From the NCBI RefSeq assembly GCF_002088945.1, contig NZ_NCSU01000007.1, positions 558,001 to 622,000 of the forward strand: a DNA stretch of 64,000 bases. Reading direction: 5' to 3'. The DNA comes from Henriciella pelagia. Lineage in GTDB: Bacteria; Pseudomonadota; Alphaproteobacteria; Caulobacterales; Hyphomonadaceae. The position numbers were made by a program, and so were the translations under genes. Positions 1-8,539 of this stretch are shown one piece after another (within the stretch, counting starts at the first letter, position 1; the number at the start of each line of letters is the position of its first letter). Under the pieces are notes generated by a model, which was not told the DNA's origin, did no database searches, and worked only from the letters and a program-made list of their open reading frames with translations.

Positions 1-90
1 AAGTGTCTTTGCCTTCTCAAGCGCGCGTGGATTGGCGCCCGGCATGTAAAGGCAGGAGCGACGAGGTCTGTTCTGGGCTGTGGCAGTCAT
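1..90 (-). CDS. HpcH/HpaI aldolase / citrate lyase family CoA-ester lyase, N-terminal fragment
   Basis: Only the first 30 codons are inside the window, starting at an ATG at 90 and reading leftward off the edge. The peptide opens with MTATAQNRPRRS and continues LYMPGANPRALEKAKTL. The pattern R-S-x-L-Y-x-P-G-x-N-x-R-x-L-x-K-A is the usual N-terminus of CitE-like lyases (malyl-CoA, beta-methylmalyl-CoA or citrate lyase beta subunit), which cleave 3-hydroxy-acyl-CoA esters in the cytoplasm using Mg2+. The substrate cannot be told from this fragment. The 84 bases between it and the next leftward gene show nothing notable. Confidence 0.75.
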   Translation of the reverse strand, partial: MTATAQNRPRRSCLYMPGANPRALEKAKTL

Positions 91-174
91 ATTGTTTGGT
101 CTCTCAAGCGTGGCTCGTGGCGCCTTCGATGGCGCGAGATCGCAATTGAGTCCAGTGCATCGGCCAATTTGCCG

Positions 175-672
175 CTACCGCGTCGCCTCATTCAGAATGG
201 CGGTCAGCGTCTCTTCGATACGCGCTGCCGGGGTCGTCTCTGGTGCCACCGCATACTGTCGCAGGACAGACGACACATCCTGGCGAATGACCTGCACGCC
301 GCCATCCGTTTCGACGACAAGGATCTTCATCGGAAGTTCGATACCAAGGGCGGGATTGGCCTGCATGAGCGGCGTACCTGACGATGGGTTGCCGAAGACG
401 AAGAGGGTTGATGGACCCAGTGTCAGGCCGGCACCTCGGGCGCCTTCGGCGTGGTCGATTTCGGCAAAAAGCGTCAGCGGGCGCGCTTCGATGGCGCCGC
501 GGACCCTCGAAACCGTCTCGTCGAAACTGTGGGCGCTCTTCCTCGCGACTATGGCCTGGGGCGCCGCCTGCCCCGCGTTCGCGAATTTCGAAGGCGACCC
601 GAATTCCGGTGTTGCCGAACATGCGGCTGCAATCGAGAGTGTGAGGAGGCTTGCAATCAGGGCAGGTTTCAT
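175..672 (-). CDS. DUF302 domain lipoprotein
   Basis: 165 residues. The N-terminus MKPALIASLLTLSIAAAC is a lipoprotein signal peptide with the lipid-attachment Cys at position 18, so the mature protein is probably membrane-anchored in the periplasm. After a short Pro/Gly/Ala linker, residues about 45-165 match the DUF302 pattern: SFDETVSRVRGAIEARPLTLFAEIDHAEGA, then a TLFVFGNP strand, the PLMQANPALGIELPMKILV segment, and a tail with AAARIEETL-like helix. DUF302 proteins are small alpha/beta proteins of unknown biochemical role, and some bind haem or ligands at membranes. It is divergent from the esterase gene starting at 738; the 65-base spacer should hold both promoters. Confidence 0.8.
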   Translation of the reverse strand: MKPALIASLLTLSIAAACSATPEFGSPSKFANAGQAAPQAIVARKSAHSFDETVSRVRGAIEARPLTLFAEIDHAEGARGAGLTLGPSTLFVFGNPSSGTPLMQANPALGIELPMKILVVETDGGVQVIRQDVSSVLRQYAVAPETTPAARIEETLTAILNEATR

Positions 673-737
673 GGTGCGTCCTTCGGGGTGAAATGATCCT
701 GGCCGTCAGGCTAACATGAAACAGGAGCCGGACTTCA

Positions 738-1856
738 ATGAGCGATATCAGCGGCCATGTGAGCGTCGGGTTCGAGCCTGTGCGCGATGTGTTTGAGGAA
801 AATTTCGAGGCTGGAGAAGAGTTAGGGGCCGGGTTTGCGGTCATCCTGGACGGTGAAGTGATTGTCGACCTTCGCGGCGGCTATACCGATCGCAGAAAGG
901 AGACGGCGTGGAGCGAAAAAACGCTCGTCCCCATCTATTCGACGACCAAGGGCATCAGCGCGCTCGTCCTCGCAAGCGTCATCGGCACACTTGAAAATGG
1001 CTATGACACACCGGTCAGCACTGTTTGGCCGGAATTCGCCGCGGCAGGAAAGCAGGACATCACGATCGGCCAGCTGGTGTCGCACCAGGCCGGTCTGCCG
1101 GGCTTTGCCGATCCGATCGACCCCGAACTCTGGCTGGACCCACCCGCGCTGGCCGCCGCGCTCGCAGATACGCCGCCCATGTGGGAGCCGGGCACGGCGC
1201 ATGGATACCACCCATCGACCTGGGGCTATATGGTGGGAGAAATCTTTGCGCGGATCGCAGAACGGAGTCTCGGGACGGCGCTGCGCGAGGATTTCTGCGA
1301 GCCTTCCGGCATCGATTTCCATATCGGCCTTCCGCCATCGGAACATGGCCGCGTCGCTGAGGTGCAGCGGCCAAAGGAATTGCCGCGCATGGGCGAGATC
1401 AACGCCTACAAGACCGCGGCCTTCCTCACCAAATGGTCGTCGCCGCGCCGCGTCGACAGTTTGTGGAGCGAGCTGGAATTGCCCCACGCCAATGGACACG
1501 GGACAGCGATGTCCGTCGCGCAGCTTTATGGCATCTACGCCAATGGTGGCCGACTTGGCGAAAAGCAGGTCATTCCGGAGGCATCCTTTGGCGCTCTGAC
1601 CCGGCGCCAGACGATGGGTCAGGACCTTGTGTTGCCGTTCGTGACGGAATTTGCCGCCGGGGTGATGCGAAACAATCTCGGCATTTACGGGCCGAATCCG
1701 GACACGCTCGCCCATTCCGGCTGGGGCGGGTCGCTGGCGCTCGGAGATCCGGCGCGGTCGCTGTCGGCCGCTTATGTAATGAACCGCCAGTCCAGCTACC
1801 TGCAGGGCGACCCGCGTGCGCGGCGGCTGGTTGATGCCCTTTATGGATGCCTATAA
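738..1856 (+). CDS. Class C beta-lactamase-related serine hydrolase (EstB-like esterase)
   Basis: 372 residues, the usual length for family VIII esterases of the beta-lactamase fold. The catalytic S-x-x-K is S68-T-T-K71 (IYSTTKGISALVL), followed by the QLVSHQAGLPGF segment typical of the family. Y157 in GYHPSTWG sits where the catalytic Tyr is expected. The C-terminal part carries the HSGWGGS element that replaces the KTG triad. There is no clear signal peptide, so it is probably cytoplasmic. The family hydrolyses short-chain esters or has weak beta-lactam activity; the natural substrate is not deducible. A purine-rich AGGAG lies about 10 bases before the ATG at 738. Confidence 0.88.
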   Translation: MSDISGHVSVGFEPVRDVFEENFEAGEELGAGFAVILDGEVIVDLRGGYTDRRKETAWSEKTLVPIYSTTKGISALVLASVIGTLENGYDTPVSTVWPEFAAAGKQDITIGQLVSHQAGLPGFADPIDPELWLDPPALAAALADTPPMWEPGTAHGYHPSTWGYMVGEIFARIAERSLGTALREDFCEPSGIDFHIGLPPSEHGRVAEVQRPKELPRMGEINAYKTAAFLTKWSSPRRVDSLWSELELPHANGHGTAMSVAQLYGIYANGGRLGEKQVIPEASFGALTRRQTMGQDLVLPFVTEFAAGVMRNNLGIYGPNPDTLAHSGWGGSLALGDPARSLSAAYVMNRQSSYLQGDPRARRLVDALYGCL

Positions 1857-1985
1857 ACCGCCCGTCCTTGACAGTGCGGAGCGGCCTCCTGCCGTTTTGG
1901 TTTATGGAAAATGAATTTCCACACGTTCCAGATGGCCGCTTGTGAAAAGCGAGTCAGGTTGAAAAATTTCGCTTGATACGCGAGC

Positions 1986-2000
1986 TGGCACGCGCTTTGC
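1986..2000 (+). promoter_or_regulatory. Sigma-54 (RpoN) -24/-12 promoter
   Basis: TGGCACGCGCTTTGC matches the sigma-54 consensus TGGCACG-N4-TTGC in every defined position. The invariant GG (1987-1988) and GC (1999-2000) are 10 bases apart, as required. It points rightward into an intergenic stretch with no protein gene on the same strand, since the next gene (rarD) is antisense. The predicted transcript start is near 2012. No enhancer site is obvious in the 130 bases upstream. Confidence 0.65.
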
Positions 2001-2011
2001 TACGATCTGTC

Positions 2012-2090
2012 CGAATATGGAACTCCATCCATTTTCTATGCAGTCTACTTCAACTCCCCGGCCTCGCTGTCCCGAGCGCCGGGGATTTTC
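2012..2090 (+). ncRNA. Candidate sigma-54-dependent small RNA
   Basis: Inferred from position. A complete sigma-54 promoter (1986-2000) is followed about 55 bases later by a strong hairpin and T-run (2056-2090), giving a predicted transcript of about 78 bases. It lies between the convergent esterase and rarD genes. The first 45 bases are AT-richer and unpaired by eye, and the 3' half is the terminator stem, which is the usual architecture of a trans-acting enterobacterial-type small RNA. A 25-codon reading frame from an ATG at 2039 runs through the terminator and has no ribosome binding site, so I do not think it is coding. No known RNA family recognised. Confidence 0.45.
2056..2090 (+). terminator. 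Rho-independent terminator
   Basis: Stem CCCCGGCCTCG pairs with CGAG-C-GCCGGGG around a six-base loop, followed by ATTTTC. It could end the candidate small RNA or read-through from the esterase gene. Confidence 0.75.
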
Positions 2091-2102
2091 TTGTCCAATG
2101 GG

Positions 2103-3011
2103 TCAGCTCAATTGAGCCGCCCTTGCCAGTCGCCGGGCTTTGCGGTCACCCATGACGCTATCCGTGGTGAAGACTGCCAGCGCGGTCCAGATGAAACAGA
2201 ATGCAATGGCCTTGGTCGTGCCGAAAGGCTCGCGAAAGATGAGGACTGCGATCAGGAACTGCAGGGTGGGCGCTATGTACTGCATCATGCCGATGGTCGA
2301 CAGTTTCAGGCGCTTGGCCGCCAGTGCGAACAGGATAAGCGGAACGGCCGTGACCGGTCCGGCGAGTGGCAGCAGCAGGACATCAACCGGACGGTCACCC
2401 ATCCATGACCCCTCCGGTGTCGACTGGAACCAGACAAGCCATATCAGCGCCACCGGAAAGAGCAGGGCGGTTTCGATCGCGAAGCCGATACGGCCATCGA
2501 CACTGACTTTCTTCCGCACTGCTCCATAGGAGGCGAACGTGAAGCAGAGGATCAGGGAGACCCAGGGAAGCCGTCCAAGCTCCCAGGTCAATATACCTAC
2601 GCCGATACAGGCGATCACGATGGCAATCCATTGTGCGGGGCGAAGCTTCTCGGAAAAGAAAAACATGCCGAACAGGACGCTAACCAGCGGGTTTATGAAA
2701 TAGCCGAGGCTGGCCTCCGTCACGCGTTCCTGCGAGACCGCCCAGATATAGACCAGCCAGTTGAGCGCAATGAGCGATGCGGAAAGACCGAGGTAGAAGA
2801 GGCGGCGACGGGTCACCGCAGCCCGGAACTCACGCCAGCGCGATGCAATCGCTATGAAGAGCAGTCCTGTCGGTAAGGCCCAGACGATGCGGTGCGCCAG
2901 CATTTCGCCCGGCGCAATATGGTCAAGCGCCCTGAAATAGAGCGGTAGCGCCCCCCAGAACAGATAGGCAGCGAGCGCACAGAAAAAGCCGAGGCGGAGT
3001 TCAGACGACAT
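2103..3011 (-). CDS. rarD: RarD-type EamA family transporter
   Basis: 302 residues from the chosen start MSSELRLGF; an in-frame ATG at 3047 would add 12 unconserved residues. About ten hydrophobic helices in two EamA halves make it an inner-membrane drug/metabolite superfamily exporter. The RarD signature is clear: GALPLYFRALDHIAPGEMLAHRIVWALP near the N-terminus, LIALNWLVYIWAV, and the GMMQYIAPTLQFLIAV segment near the C-terminus. RarD was named from chloramphenicol resistance, but physiological substrates are not settled. It is downstream of asd on the same strand but separated from it by a terminator at 3096-3125. Confidence 0.9.
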   Translation of the reverse strand: MSSELRLGFFCALAAYLFWGALPLYFRALDHIAPGEMLAHRIVWALPTGLLFIAIASRWREFRAAVTRRRLFYLGLSASLIALNWLVYIWAVSQERVTEASLGYFINPLVSVLFGMFFFSEKLRPAQWIAIVIACIGVGILTWELGRLPWVSLILCFTFASYGAVRKKVSVDGRIGFAIETALLFPVALIWLVWFQSTPEGSWMGDRPVDVLLLPLAGPVTAVPLILFALAAKRLKLSTIGMMQYIAPTLQFLIAVLIFREPFGTTKAIAFCFIWTALAVFTTDSVMGDRKARRLARAAQLS

Positions 3012-3095
3012 GCGAGCGAGATAAGCGGCAACCCCTCCCTTCACCACCCGAAAATTGAGGTGGAATCTGCATGTCAGATATTCTCACAAATCAAG

Positions 3096-3125
3096 CAAAA
3101 ACGCCGCCCCAGACGGAGCGGCGTT
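3096..3125 (-). terminator. Rho-independent terminator of asd
   Basis: On the minus strand AACGCCGC and GCGGCGTT form a perfect eight-base stem followed by a short T-run. It lies 24 bases after the asd stop codon. Confidence 0.75.
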
Positions 3126-3148
3126 TCCTGCAAAGCTTTGATGCCGGA

Positions 3149-4183
3149 TCAGGCGGACACTTTTTCCGGAGTGACAACGCCGCGCTTGATCAGCTCTTCT
3201 GCAATCTGGATTGCGTTGAGCGCTGCGCCCTTGCGCAGATTGTCGGAGACGACCCAAAGCGACAGGCCGTGCTCCACGGTCGGGTCCTTGCGGACACGCG
3301 AGACGAAGGTATCCCACTCGCCAGCGCAGTCGATCGGCGTGATGTACTGATCATCTTCCGGGCTGTCGATGACCTGAACACCGTCAAAATTGCGGAGCAC
3401 TTCACGCGCCTGTTCCGGCGTGATCGCGTCTTCGAACTCGATGTTCACGGACTCAGAATGGCCAACAAACACAGGCACGCGAACGCATGTCACGGTCAGC
3501 TTGATGTTCGGGTCGATCATCTTGTGAGTTTCGTTCCACATCTTGGCTTCTTCATCAGTGAAACCATCATCGCGGAAGCTCCCGATCATCGGGATCGCGT
3601 TGAACGCGATCTGCCGGGAAAATTCCTCGGCTGTCGGGGTGTCGTTCACGAAGATGCCCTTGGTCTGGTTCCAGAGCTCGTCCATGCCGGCCTTGCCTGC
3701 GCCGGAGACCGACTGATAGGTCGACACGACCACGCGCTTGATGCCGGCTGCATCGTGTAGCGGCTTCAGCGCCATGACGAGCTGGGCTGTCGAACAGTTC
3801 GGGTTCGCGATGATGTTCTTCTTGCCATAGCCCATCACGTCTTCACCGTTCACTTCCGGAACAACCAGTGGAACGTCCGGGTCCATGCGCCATGCCGATG
3901 AGTTGTCGATGACGATGGCGCCGGCAGCGCCCATCTTCTCGGCCCACTGTTTCGACAGGGTTCCGCCTGCCGACATCAGGACAATGTCGACCTTCGAGAA
4001 GTCGAAATCATCGAGTGCCTGGCATTTCAGCTTCCGGTCGCCCCAGCTCACTTCGCGGCCGACCGAACGCCGCGAGGCAACGGCATAGACTTCATCTGCA
4101 GGGAAGTCCCGTTCATCAAGGATATTGAGGAGTTCGCGGCCAACATTTCCTGTCGCCCCAACGACTGCAACTCTGAGTGCCAT
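3149..4183 (-). CDS. asd: Aspartate-semialdehyde dehydrogenase
   Basis: 344 residues from MALRVAVVGATG; the ten residues upstream in frame (MGGGSRKEKN) are not conserved and contain the ribosome binding site region. It reduces aspartyl-4-phosphate to aspartate semialdehyde with NADPH, the branch point to lysine/diaminopimelate, threonine and methionine. The N-terminal nucleotide-binding GATGNVGREL is present. Catalytic Cys is C130 in NPNCSTAQLV, and the active-site STYQSVSGAGKAG motif follows. Length is normal. It is monocistronic between a divergent SnoaL-like gene and its own terminator. Confidence 0.96.
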   Translation of the reverse strand: MALRVAVVGATGNVGRELLNILDERDFPADEVYAVASRRSVGREVSWGDRKLKCQALDDFDFSKVDIVLMSAGGTLSKQWAEKMGAAGAIVIDNSSAWRMDPDVPLVVPEVNGEDVMGYGKKNIIANPNCSTAQLVMALKPLHDAAGIKRVVVSTYQSVSGAGKAGMDELWNQTKGIFVNDTPTAEEFSRQIAFNAIPMIGSFRDDGFTDEEAKMWNETHKMIDPNIKLTVTCVRVPVFVGHSESVNIEFEDAITPEQAREVLRNFDGVQVIDSPEDDQYITPIDCAGEWDTFVSRVRKDPTVEHGLSLWVVSDNLRKGAALNAIQIAEELIKRGVVTPEKVSA

Positions 4184-4356
4184 ATTCTTTTCCTTTCGCG
4201 AGCCGCCTCCCATACGTCAGGACGGCCCATATCTCAATCTTCAGATTTCCAAGCCGGGCTGCAGATCACCTGCGCCGCAGTTAGGAGGCTTGATTTAAGC
4301 TGCATGTAATGCACTTTCGGCAAATGTTGAGTGCTCAGCCTGCAAACTCTCGCCCG

Positions 4357-4740
4357 ATGGAGACGATCCTGATCGAAGACATGATCTCGAAGTATATCAA
4401 GAGCTATAATTCCCGCGACATCGAGGGAATGCTCGACTGCGTCACCGAGGACGTGATTTTCGAGAATATCTCCAATTCTGGCCAGACGATGAAGTTTGAA
4501 GGACGCGACAAGATGGGCGAGGTCGCCCAGCTGTCAGGCAATGCGTTCTCCTATCGTCGCCAGAAGCTCGTTCACCTCGTGATCGGGCAAGGCAAGGCCG
4601 CTGCCGAAATCGAGTTTGAAGGCAAGGCCGCCGTCGACCTGCCCAATGGCGTGAAAGCCGGGGAGACCATCAAGATACGCGGTGCGAGCTTCTTCGAGTT
4701 TCGCGGCCAGCTGATGTGCCGCATCGCTGACTACAGCTGA
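4357..4740 (+). CDS. SnoaL/NTF2-like small protein
   Basis: 127 residues from [12 protein letters not shown]; an earlier ATG at 4309 would add 16 residues of low-complexity look. Neither has a good ribosome binding site. The pattern is that of the SnoaL-like NTF2 fold: an N-terminal helix with [25 protein letters not shown], then beta strands ending in [19 protein letters not shown]. Members are steroid-isomerase-like enzymes or ligand-binding proteins; no catalytic residues can be assigned. Its last 10 bases overlap the end of the convergent leuB gene. Confidence 0.75.
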   Translation: METILIEDMISKYIKSYNSRDIEGMLDCVTEDVIFENISNSGQTMKFEGRDKMGEVAQLSGNAFSYRRQKLVHLVIGQGKAAAEIEFEGKAAVDLPNGVKAGETIKIRGASFFEFRGQLMCRIADYS

Positions 4741-5786
4741 TCGATAATCGCGTCTGTCATGGCACCCGTGGAGAGGTCTCCGCCGAGATCGCGTGTGCGT
4801 GCACCAGCCTTCAGGGCGTGAGCGACAGCTTTCATGACCCGGTCCGCCGCGTCCGGCCGGGCGAGCGACCAGCGAAGGGCCATTTCCATCGACAGGATAG
4901 CGGCGCATGGATTTGCGAGCCCCTGTCCGGCGATGTCGGGCGCGGACCCGTGAACCGGTTCGAACAGGCCCGGTGTCCCCTCAATGCCCAGGCTTGCCGA
5001 TGGCAGCATGCCAATGGACCCCGTCAGCATGGCTGCTGTGTCGGAAAGAATATCGCCGAACAGGTTGTCGGCCAGGATGACGTCGAACTGCTTTGGCTGG
5101 CGCACCAGTTCCATAGCGCAGGCATCGGCAAGCATATGGCTGAGCTCAACCCCATCCCCGTGTGCCTTGTGCAGGGCCGTCACTTCATTGCGCCAGAACA
5201 GGCCGCTTTCCATGACATTTGATTTCTCGACGGAGCAGACCCGTCCATCCCGGCCGCGAGCGATTTCAAAGGCGACCCGCGCCACGCGTTCGATTTCCGG
5301 TGCCGTATAGATCGACATGTCGTAGCCGCGGCGCACGCCCTTGTCGTCGGAATCGATGCCGCGGGGCTCGCCAAAGTAGACGCCGGAGGTCAGTTCGCGC
5401 ACGATCATCAGGTCGAGGCCTTCGACCACGTTTCGCTTTAGTGTCGAGGCGTCGACGAGGGCTTCGAAACAATAGGCGGGTCGGAGGTTGGCAAATACAT
5501 CCAGCCCCTTGCGCAGGTTGAGCAGGCCCATTTCAGGGCGCTTGGTGCGTTCAGCATCGGCCCATTTTGGTCCGCCAACCGCACCCAGCAGCACGGCATC
5601 GCTTGCCTTGGCCTGTGCGAGCACCTCATCGGTGAGTGGGACGCCATGCTGGTCAATCGATGCGCCGCCGACAAGGGCTTCACCAATTTCAATATCCGGT
5701 GCAACGAGTTCGGCAATCTTTGCGGCGGCAGCAGTGACTTCGGGGCCGATGCCGTCGCCCGGGAGGAGGAGGAGTTTCTGTTTCAT
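4731..5786 (-). CDS. leuB: 3-isopropylmalate dehydrogenase
   Basis: 351 residues, normal length. It oxidises and decarboxylates 3-isopropylmalate to 2-oxoisocaproate with NAD+, the third step of leucine synthesis. Visible family features are [10 protein letters not shown] at the N-terminus, the substrate-binding loop [26 protein letters not shown]-like [17 protein letters not shown], and the C-terminal [18 protein letters not shown] motif. It is the last gene of the leftward leu block, 150 bases after leuD. Confidence 0.97.
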   Translation of the reverse strand: MKQKLLLLPGDGIGPEVTAAAAKIAELVAPDIEIGEALVGGASIDQHGVPLTDEVLAQAKASDAVLLGAVGGPKWADAERTKRPEMGLLNLRKGLDVFANLRPAYCFEALVDASTLKRNVVEGLDLMIVRELTSGVYFGEPRGIDSDDKGVRRGYDMSIYTAPEIERVARVAFEIARGRDGRVCSVEKSNVMESGLFWRNEVTALHKAHGDGVELSHMLADACAMELVRQPKQFDVILADNLFGDILSDTAAMLTGSIGMLPSASLGIEGTPGLFEPVHGSAPDIAGQGLANPCAAILSMEMALRWSLARPDAADRVMKAVAHALKAGARTRDLGGDLSTGAMTDAIIDQL

Positions 5787-5936
5787 AGGGACGAGCCTAA
5801 TGGCGCGAGTTTGCTGCAGTGTCTATAGGTGTGCCGCTTTACAAGGCTTCTGGGTCAGCTTCGTAGAGGCGAAGGGAGCGGTCCGAAAGGCCAAGACCGG
5901 CCTTGGCATCGACCCGGGCGGTGCCTTCAATCTCGA

Positions 5937-6569
5937 TCATGACACCTTACGCTCTAGCCAGGGCATGGACAGCTTGCGACCCGCTTCATAAGTCTCGATT
6001 GCAGATGCAGCATGCAAGGTTTCACCGATTTCATCGAGACCTGCCAGAAGGCTGGCTTTTCGCCCCTGATCAACGTCGAAGCTGATCTGCTGGCCGTCCG
6101 GCGTGGTGATCGTCTGTGATGCGAGGTCAATGGTGAAGCGATGATTGGCGCCGCCTGTCTGCTCAGCCAGTGCCTGGCAGATATCCAGAGGCAGCACGAT
6201 GGGGAGGATCCCGTTCTTGTAGCAATTATTGTGGAAAATGTCTGCGAATGAGGGGGCGATCACACTGGTGATGCCCTGATCGAGAAGCGCCCAGGGCGCA
6301 TGCTCACGCGAAGACCCGCAGCCGAAATTTTCACCCGCGATCAAGATGCCGGCGTCAGCTGCCGCCGGCTTGTTCAGGACGAAGTCCGGATTGGGTGCGC
6401 CATCGGCGCCGGTCTTGAGTTCGTAAAACAGACCCTCTGACAGGCCCTCGCGTTCCGTTGTCTTCAGGAACTGCTTCGGGATGATCATGTCAGTGTCGAC
6501 ATTTGCCATTAGTCGGCCGTTGTCGATCAGGGCTGCGGCGGTCGAAGTGAGGGTCGTGAATGCTTTCAT
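5937..6569 (-). CDS. leuD: 3-isopropylmalate dehydratase small subunit
   Basis: 210 residues from MKAFTTLTSTAAALID. The frame stays open to 6695, but the extra 42 residues lie inside the upstream VOC gene and look non-native. With LeuC it isomerises 2- to 3-isopropylmalate. Conserved segments are NVDTDMIIPKQFLKT, the GENFGCGSSREHAPWAL loop and FADIFHNNCYKNGILP. Length is that of bacterial LeuD. The start is 10 bases after the VOC gene stop, so the two are probably cotranscribed. Confidence 0.96.
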   Translation of the reverse strand: MKAFTTLTSTAAALIDNGRLMANVDTDMIIPKQFLKTTEREGLSEGLFYELKTGADGAPNPDFVLNKPAAADAGILIAGENFGCGSSREHAPWALLDQGITSVIAPSFADIFHNNCYKNGILPIVLPLDICQALAEQTGGANHRFTIDLASQTITTPDGQQISFDVDQGRKASLLAGLDEIGETLHAASAIETYEAGRKLSMPWLERKVS

Positions 6570-6579
6570 GGCAGGGCTT

Positions 6580-7425
6580 CTATCGCGGGACGTGGGAAAT
6601 GAACAGGGTCGGGACGCTGAGTGTCCCGCTTCTGACGGTGAATACTTCAGATCCGGGCTTTCGACCTGTGCGGATGTCAGACACGTCGAGCCCATCCTCC
6701 GTCAGGCGGGCATGCGCGAGGGCAAGATCATCCGTCGCCCATGTCAGACCCCAGATCCGATCGTGGGCTGCGACATCATGCGCCTCGCCCAAGCGGTGGA
6801 TGACTTCGAAGGTCAGGCCACCGGTGCGGAAAAAGAGAAAGCGCGTTTTCCACTGCTCCGCGGTCCTGTCGAGTGCCAGGTCGAGGCCAAGGCGGCCGCC
6901 ATAGATGGCCAGTGCGCGCATCGGATCAGGCGTGTCGATCACGATATGGTCAAGGCGCGACACGCTGCCCGAGGCCAGCGGCAGTTTCGGCAGGGGCGTG
7001 TGAGGCTGCAGGATGAATGTCTTGATACCAGCCATCTCATCATCGCTACACCTGAACCGCTCCCAGGACCGCGAGGCGCCGCTTGTGGAATGCGTGCCTG
7101 AACCGGTGGTTATATCACCCGGTTTCAGTCCGCGGCGCGACAGTTTGTGGTGCGCCATGCCGATATCACCGGTCCGAAAAGCGAGGCTGGTCAGGCGCGG
7201 GCCCCCTTCGTTCAGGAGCTGGCGCAGGCGGCGTGCGACCGCGCCGTCCCCATCGGGTGCCATCAGCTCGATGGCGGTATTCTCGACCGCGAAGACCGCC
7301 GTCGCCGCGCCACCGGAGCGTGCCTCCCATGCCGGTTCCACCCCAAGCAGCATTGAATAGGCCGCGATACCGGCGTCGATATCGGGACATATCAGGACGA
7401 CGTGGTCCAGGCCTGTGATCAGCAT
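6580..7425 (-). CDS. VOC family protein with two glyoxalase-like modules
   Basis: 281 residues. It begins LITGLDHVVLICPDIDAGIAAY and repeats the theme in the second half with SVSRLDHIVIDTPDPMRALAIY, so two vicinal-oxygen-chelate half-domains are present. H8 and E53 of the first half (NTAIELMAP) and the His of the second half, with LTFEVIH, are candidate metal ligands. The family includes glyoxalases, extradiol dioxygenases and isomerases. The substrate is unknown. Its position between cysK and leuD, with spacers of 10-15 bases, ties it to the amino-acid block, perhaps for removal of a reactive by-product; that is inference. Confidence 0.82.
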   Translation of the reverse strand: MLITGLDHVVLICPDIDAGIAAYSMLLGVEPAWEARSGGAATAVFAVENTAIELMAPDGDGAVARRLRQLLNEGGPRLTSLAFRTGDIGMAHHKLSRRGLKPGDITTGSGTHSTSGASRSWERFRCSDDEMAGIKTFILQPHTPLPKLPLASGSVSRLDHIVIDTPDPMRALAIYGGRLGLDLALDRTAEQWKTRFLFFRTGGLTFEVIHRLGEAHDVAAHDRIWGLTWATDDLALAHARLTEDGLDVSDIRTGRKPGSEVFTVRSGTLSVPTLFISHVPR

Positions 7426-7440
7426 TCCGTAACCAGCCCT

Positions 7441-8427
7441 TTATATGCCTTCAAAAAGGGCCGTGGAAACATAGCGCTCGGCAAAGCTTGGAAGGACGGC
7501 GACGATGGTCTTGCCGGCCATTTCATCGCGCGAACCGACCTGTGCGGCAACGGAAGCTGCGGCTCCAGATGAGATGCCTCCCGGAATACCTTCCAGCTGC
7601 GCCAGCAGTCTCGATGTCGTGAAGGCTTCGTCATTGGTGACCTTCACGATTTCGTCGATGAGGCTCGTATCGGCATTGGCCGGGATAAATCCTGCGCCGA
7701 TGCCCTGGATCATGTGCGGGCCGGGTTCGCCGCCAGACAGGACAGGGCTGTCCTCTGGCTCGATCGCGAACATCCTGACGGACGGTTTGAGCGACTTCAG
7801 GTACCGACCACAACCAGTCAGCGTTCCGCCTGTCCCGATCCCGGAAATCACCGCATCGACAGCGCCATCTGTATCCGCCCAGATTTCCCGGGCAGTGGTC
7901 TGTTCATGGATGGCCGGATTGGTGGGATTGTCAAACTGGCTTGGCATGACAGCGCCAGGGGTGGATGCGAGAATCTCTTCAGCCTTCGCAATCGCGCCAT
8001 TGACCCCCTTTTCCTTGGGGGTGAGTTCAAGTGTCGCACCCAGAAAGGCAAGCATCCTGCGCCGCTCGATCGACATGGATTCCGGCATGGTCAGGATAAG
8101 CTTGTAGCCGCGATTGGCCGCCACAAAGGCAAGGCCGATCCCTGTATTGCCTGAAGTTGGCTCAACCAGTGTGGACTTGCCGGGCGTGATTTTTCCCGCC
8201 GCTTCCAGTTCGAGGATCATGTTGAGGCCAATTCTGTCCTTCACGCTCGCGAGCGGGTTGAAGAACTCGCACTTGAACAGCAGATTGGCCTTTACGCCTT
8301 TGGCCTTTGAGAACTTTTCGGCGGCGACGAGCGGCGTCGACCCGACCGTTTCAAGGATGGATGCGTATGTCCGGCCGCGGGGCCCATCCACATTGACACC
8401 CGACTTCAACTGCACCGTATTGCTCAT
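7441..8427 (-). CDS. cysK: Cysteine synthase (O-acetylserine sulfhydrylase)
   Basis: 328 residues from MSNTVQLKSG, chosen because GGAGGG lies eight bases upstream; the open frame extends to 8502 without support. PLP enzyme of the fold-type II class making cysteine from O-acetylserine and sulfide. PLP Lys is K63 in NPLASVKDRIGL, the substrate loop is PTSGNTGIGLAF, and the phosphate-binding GIGTGGTLTGCG is intact. Its end is 15 bases before the VOC gene, inside the leu block. Confidence 0.95.
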   Translation of the reverse strand: MSNTVQLKSGVNVDGPRGRTYASILETVGSTPLVAAEKFSKAKGVKANLLFKCEFFNPLASVKDRIGLNMILELEAAGKITPGKSTLVEPTSGNTGIGLAFVAANRGYKLILTMPESMSIERRRMLAFLGATLELTPKEKGVNGAIAKAEEILASTPGAVMPSQFDNPTNPAIHEQTTAREIWADTDGAVDAVISGIGTGGTLTGCGRYLKSLKPSVRMFAIEPEDSPVLSGGEPGPHMIQGIGAGFIPANADTSLIDEIVKVTNDEAFTTSRLLAQLEGIPGGISSGAAASVAAQVGSRDEMAGKTIVAVLPSFAERYVSTALFEGI

Positions 8428-8539
8428 GTGAGGTCCCTCCCTATTGGAGGATAGTACCCGGGAGTGAGGCAGCAAGGCTAGCAGAATCGCGGATCGCGGC
8501 ATGCGCGAACCGCAATCCAGGCTATTTGCGTCATAACCT

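Noticed and set aside
2039-2116. Small peptide (about 25 residues) within the small RNA candidate
   Set aside because: No ribosome binding site and the frame runs through the terminator stem.
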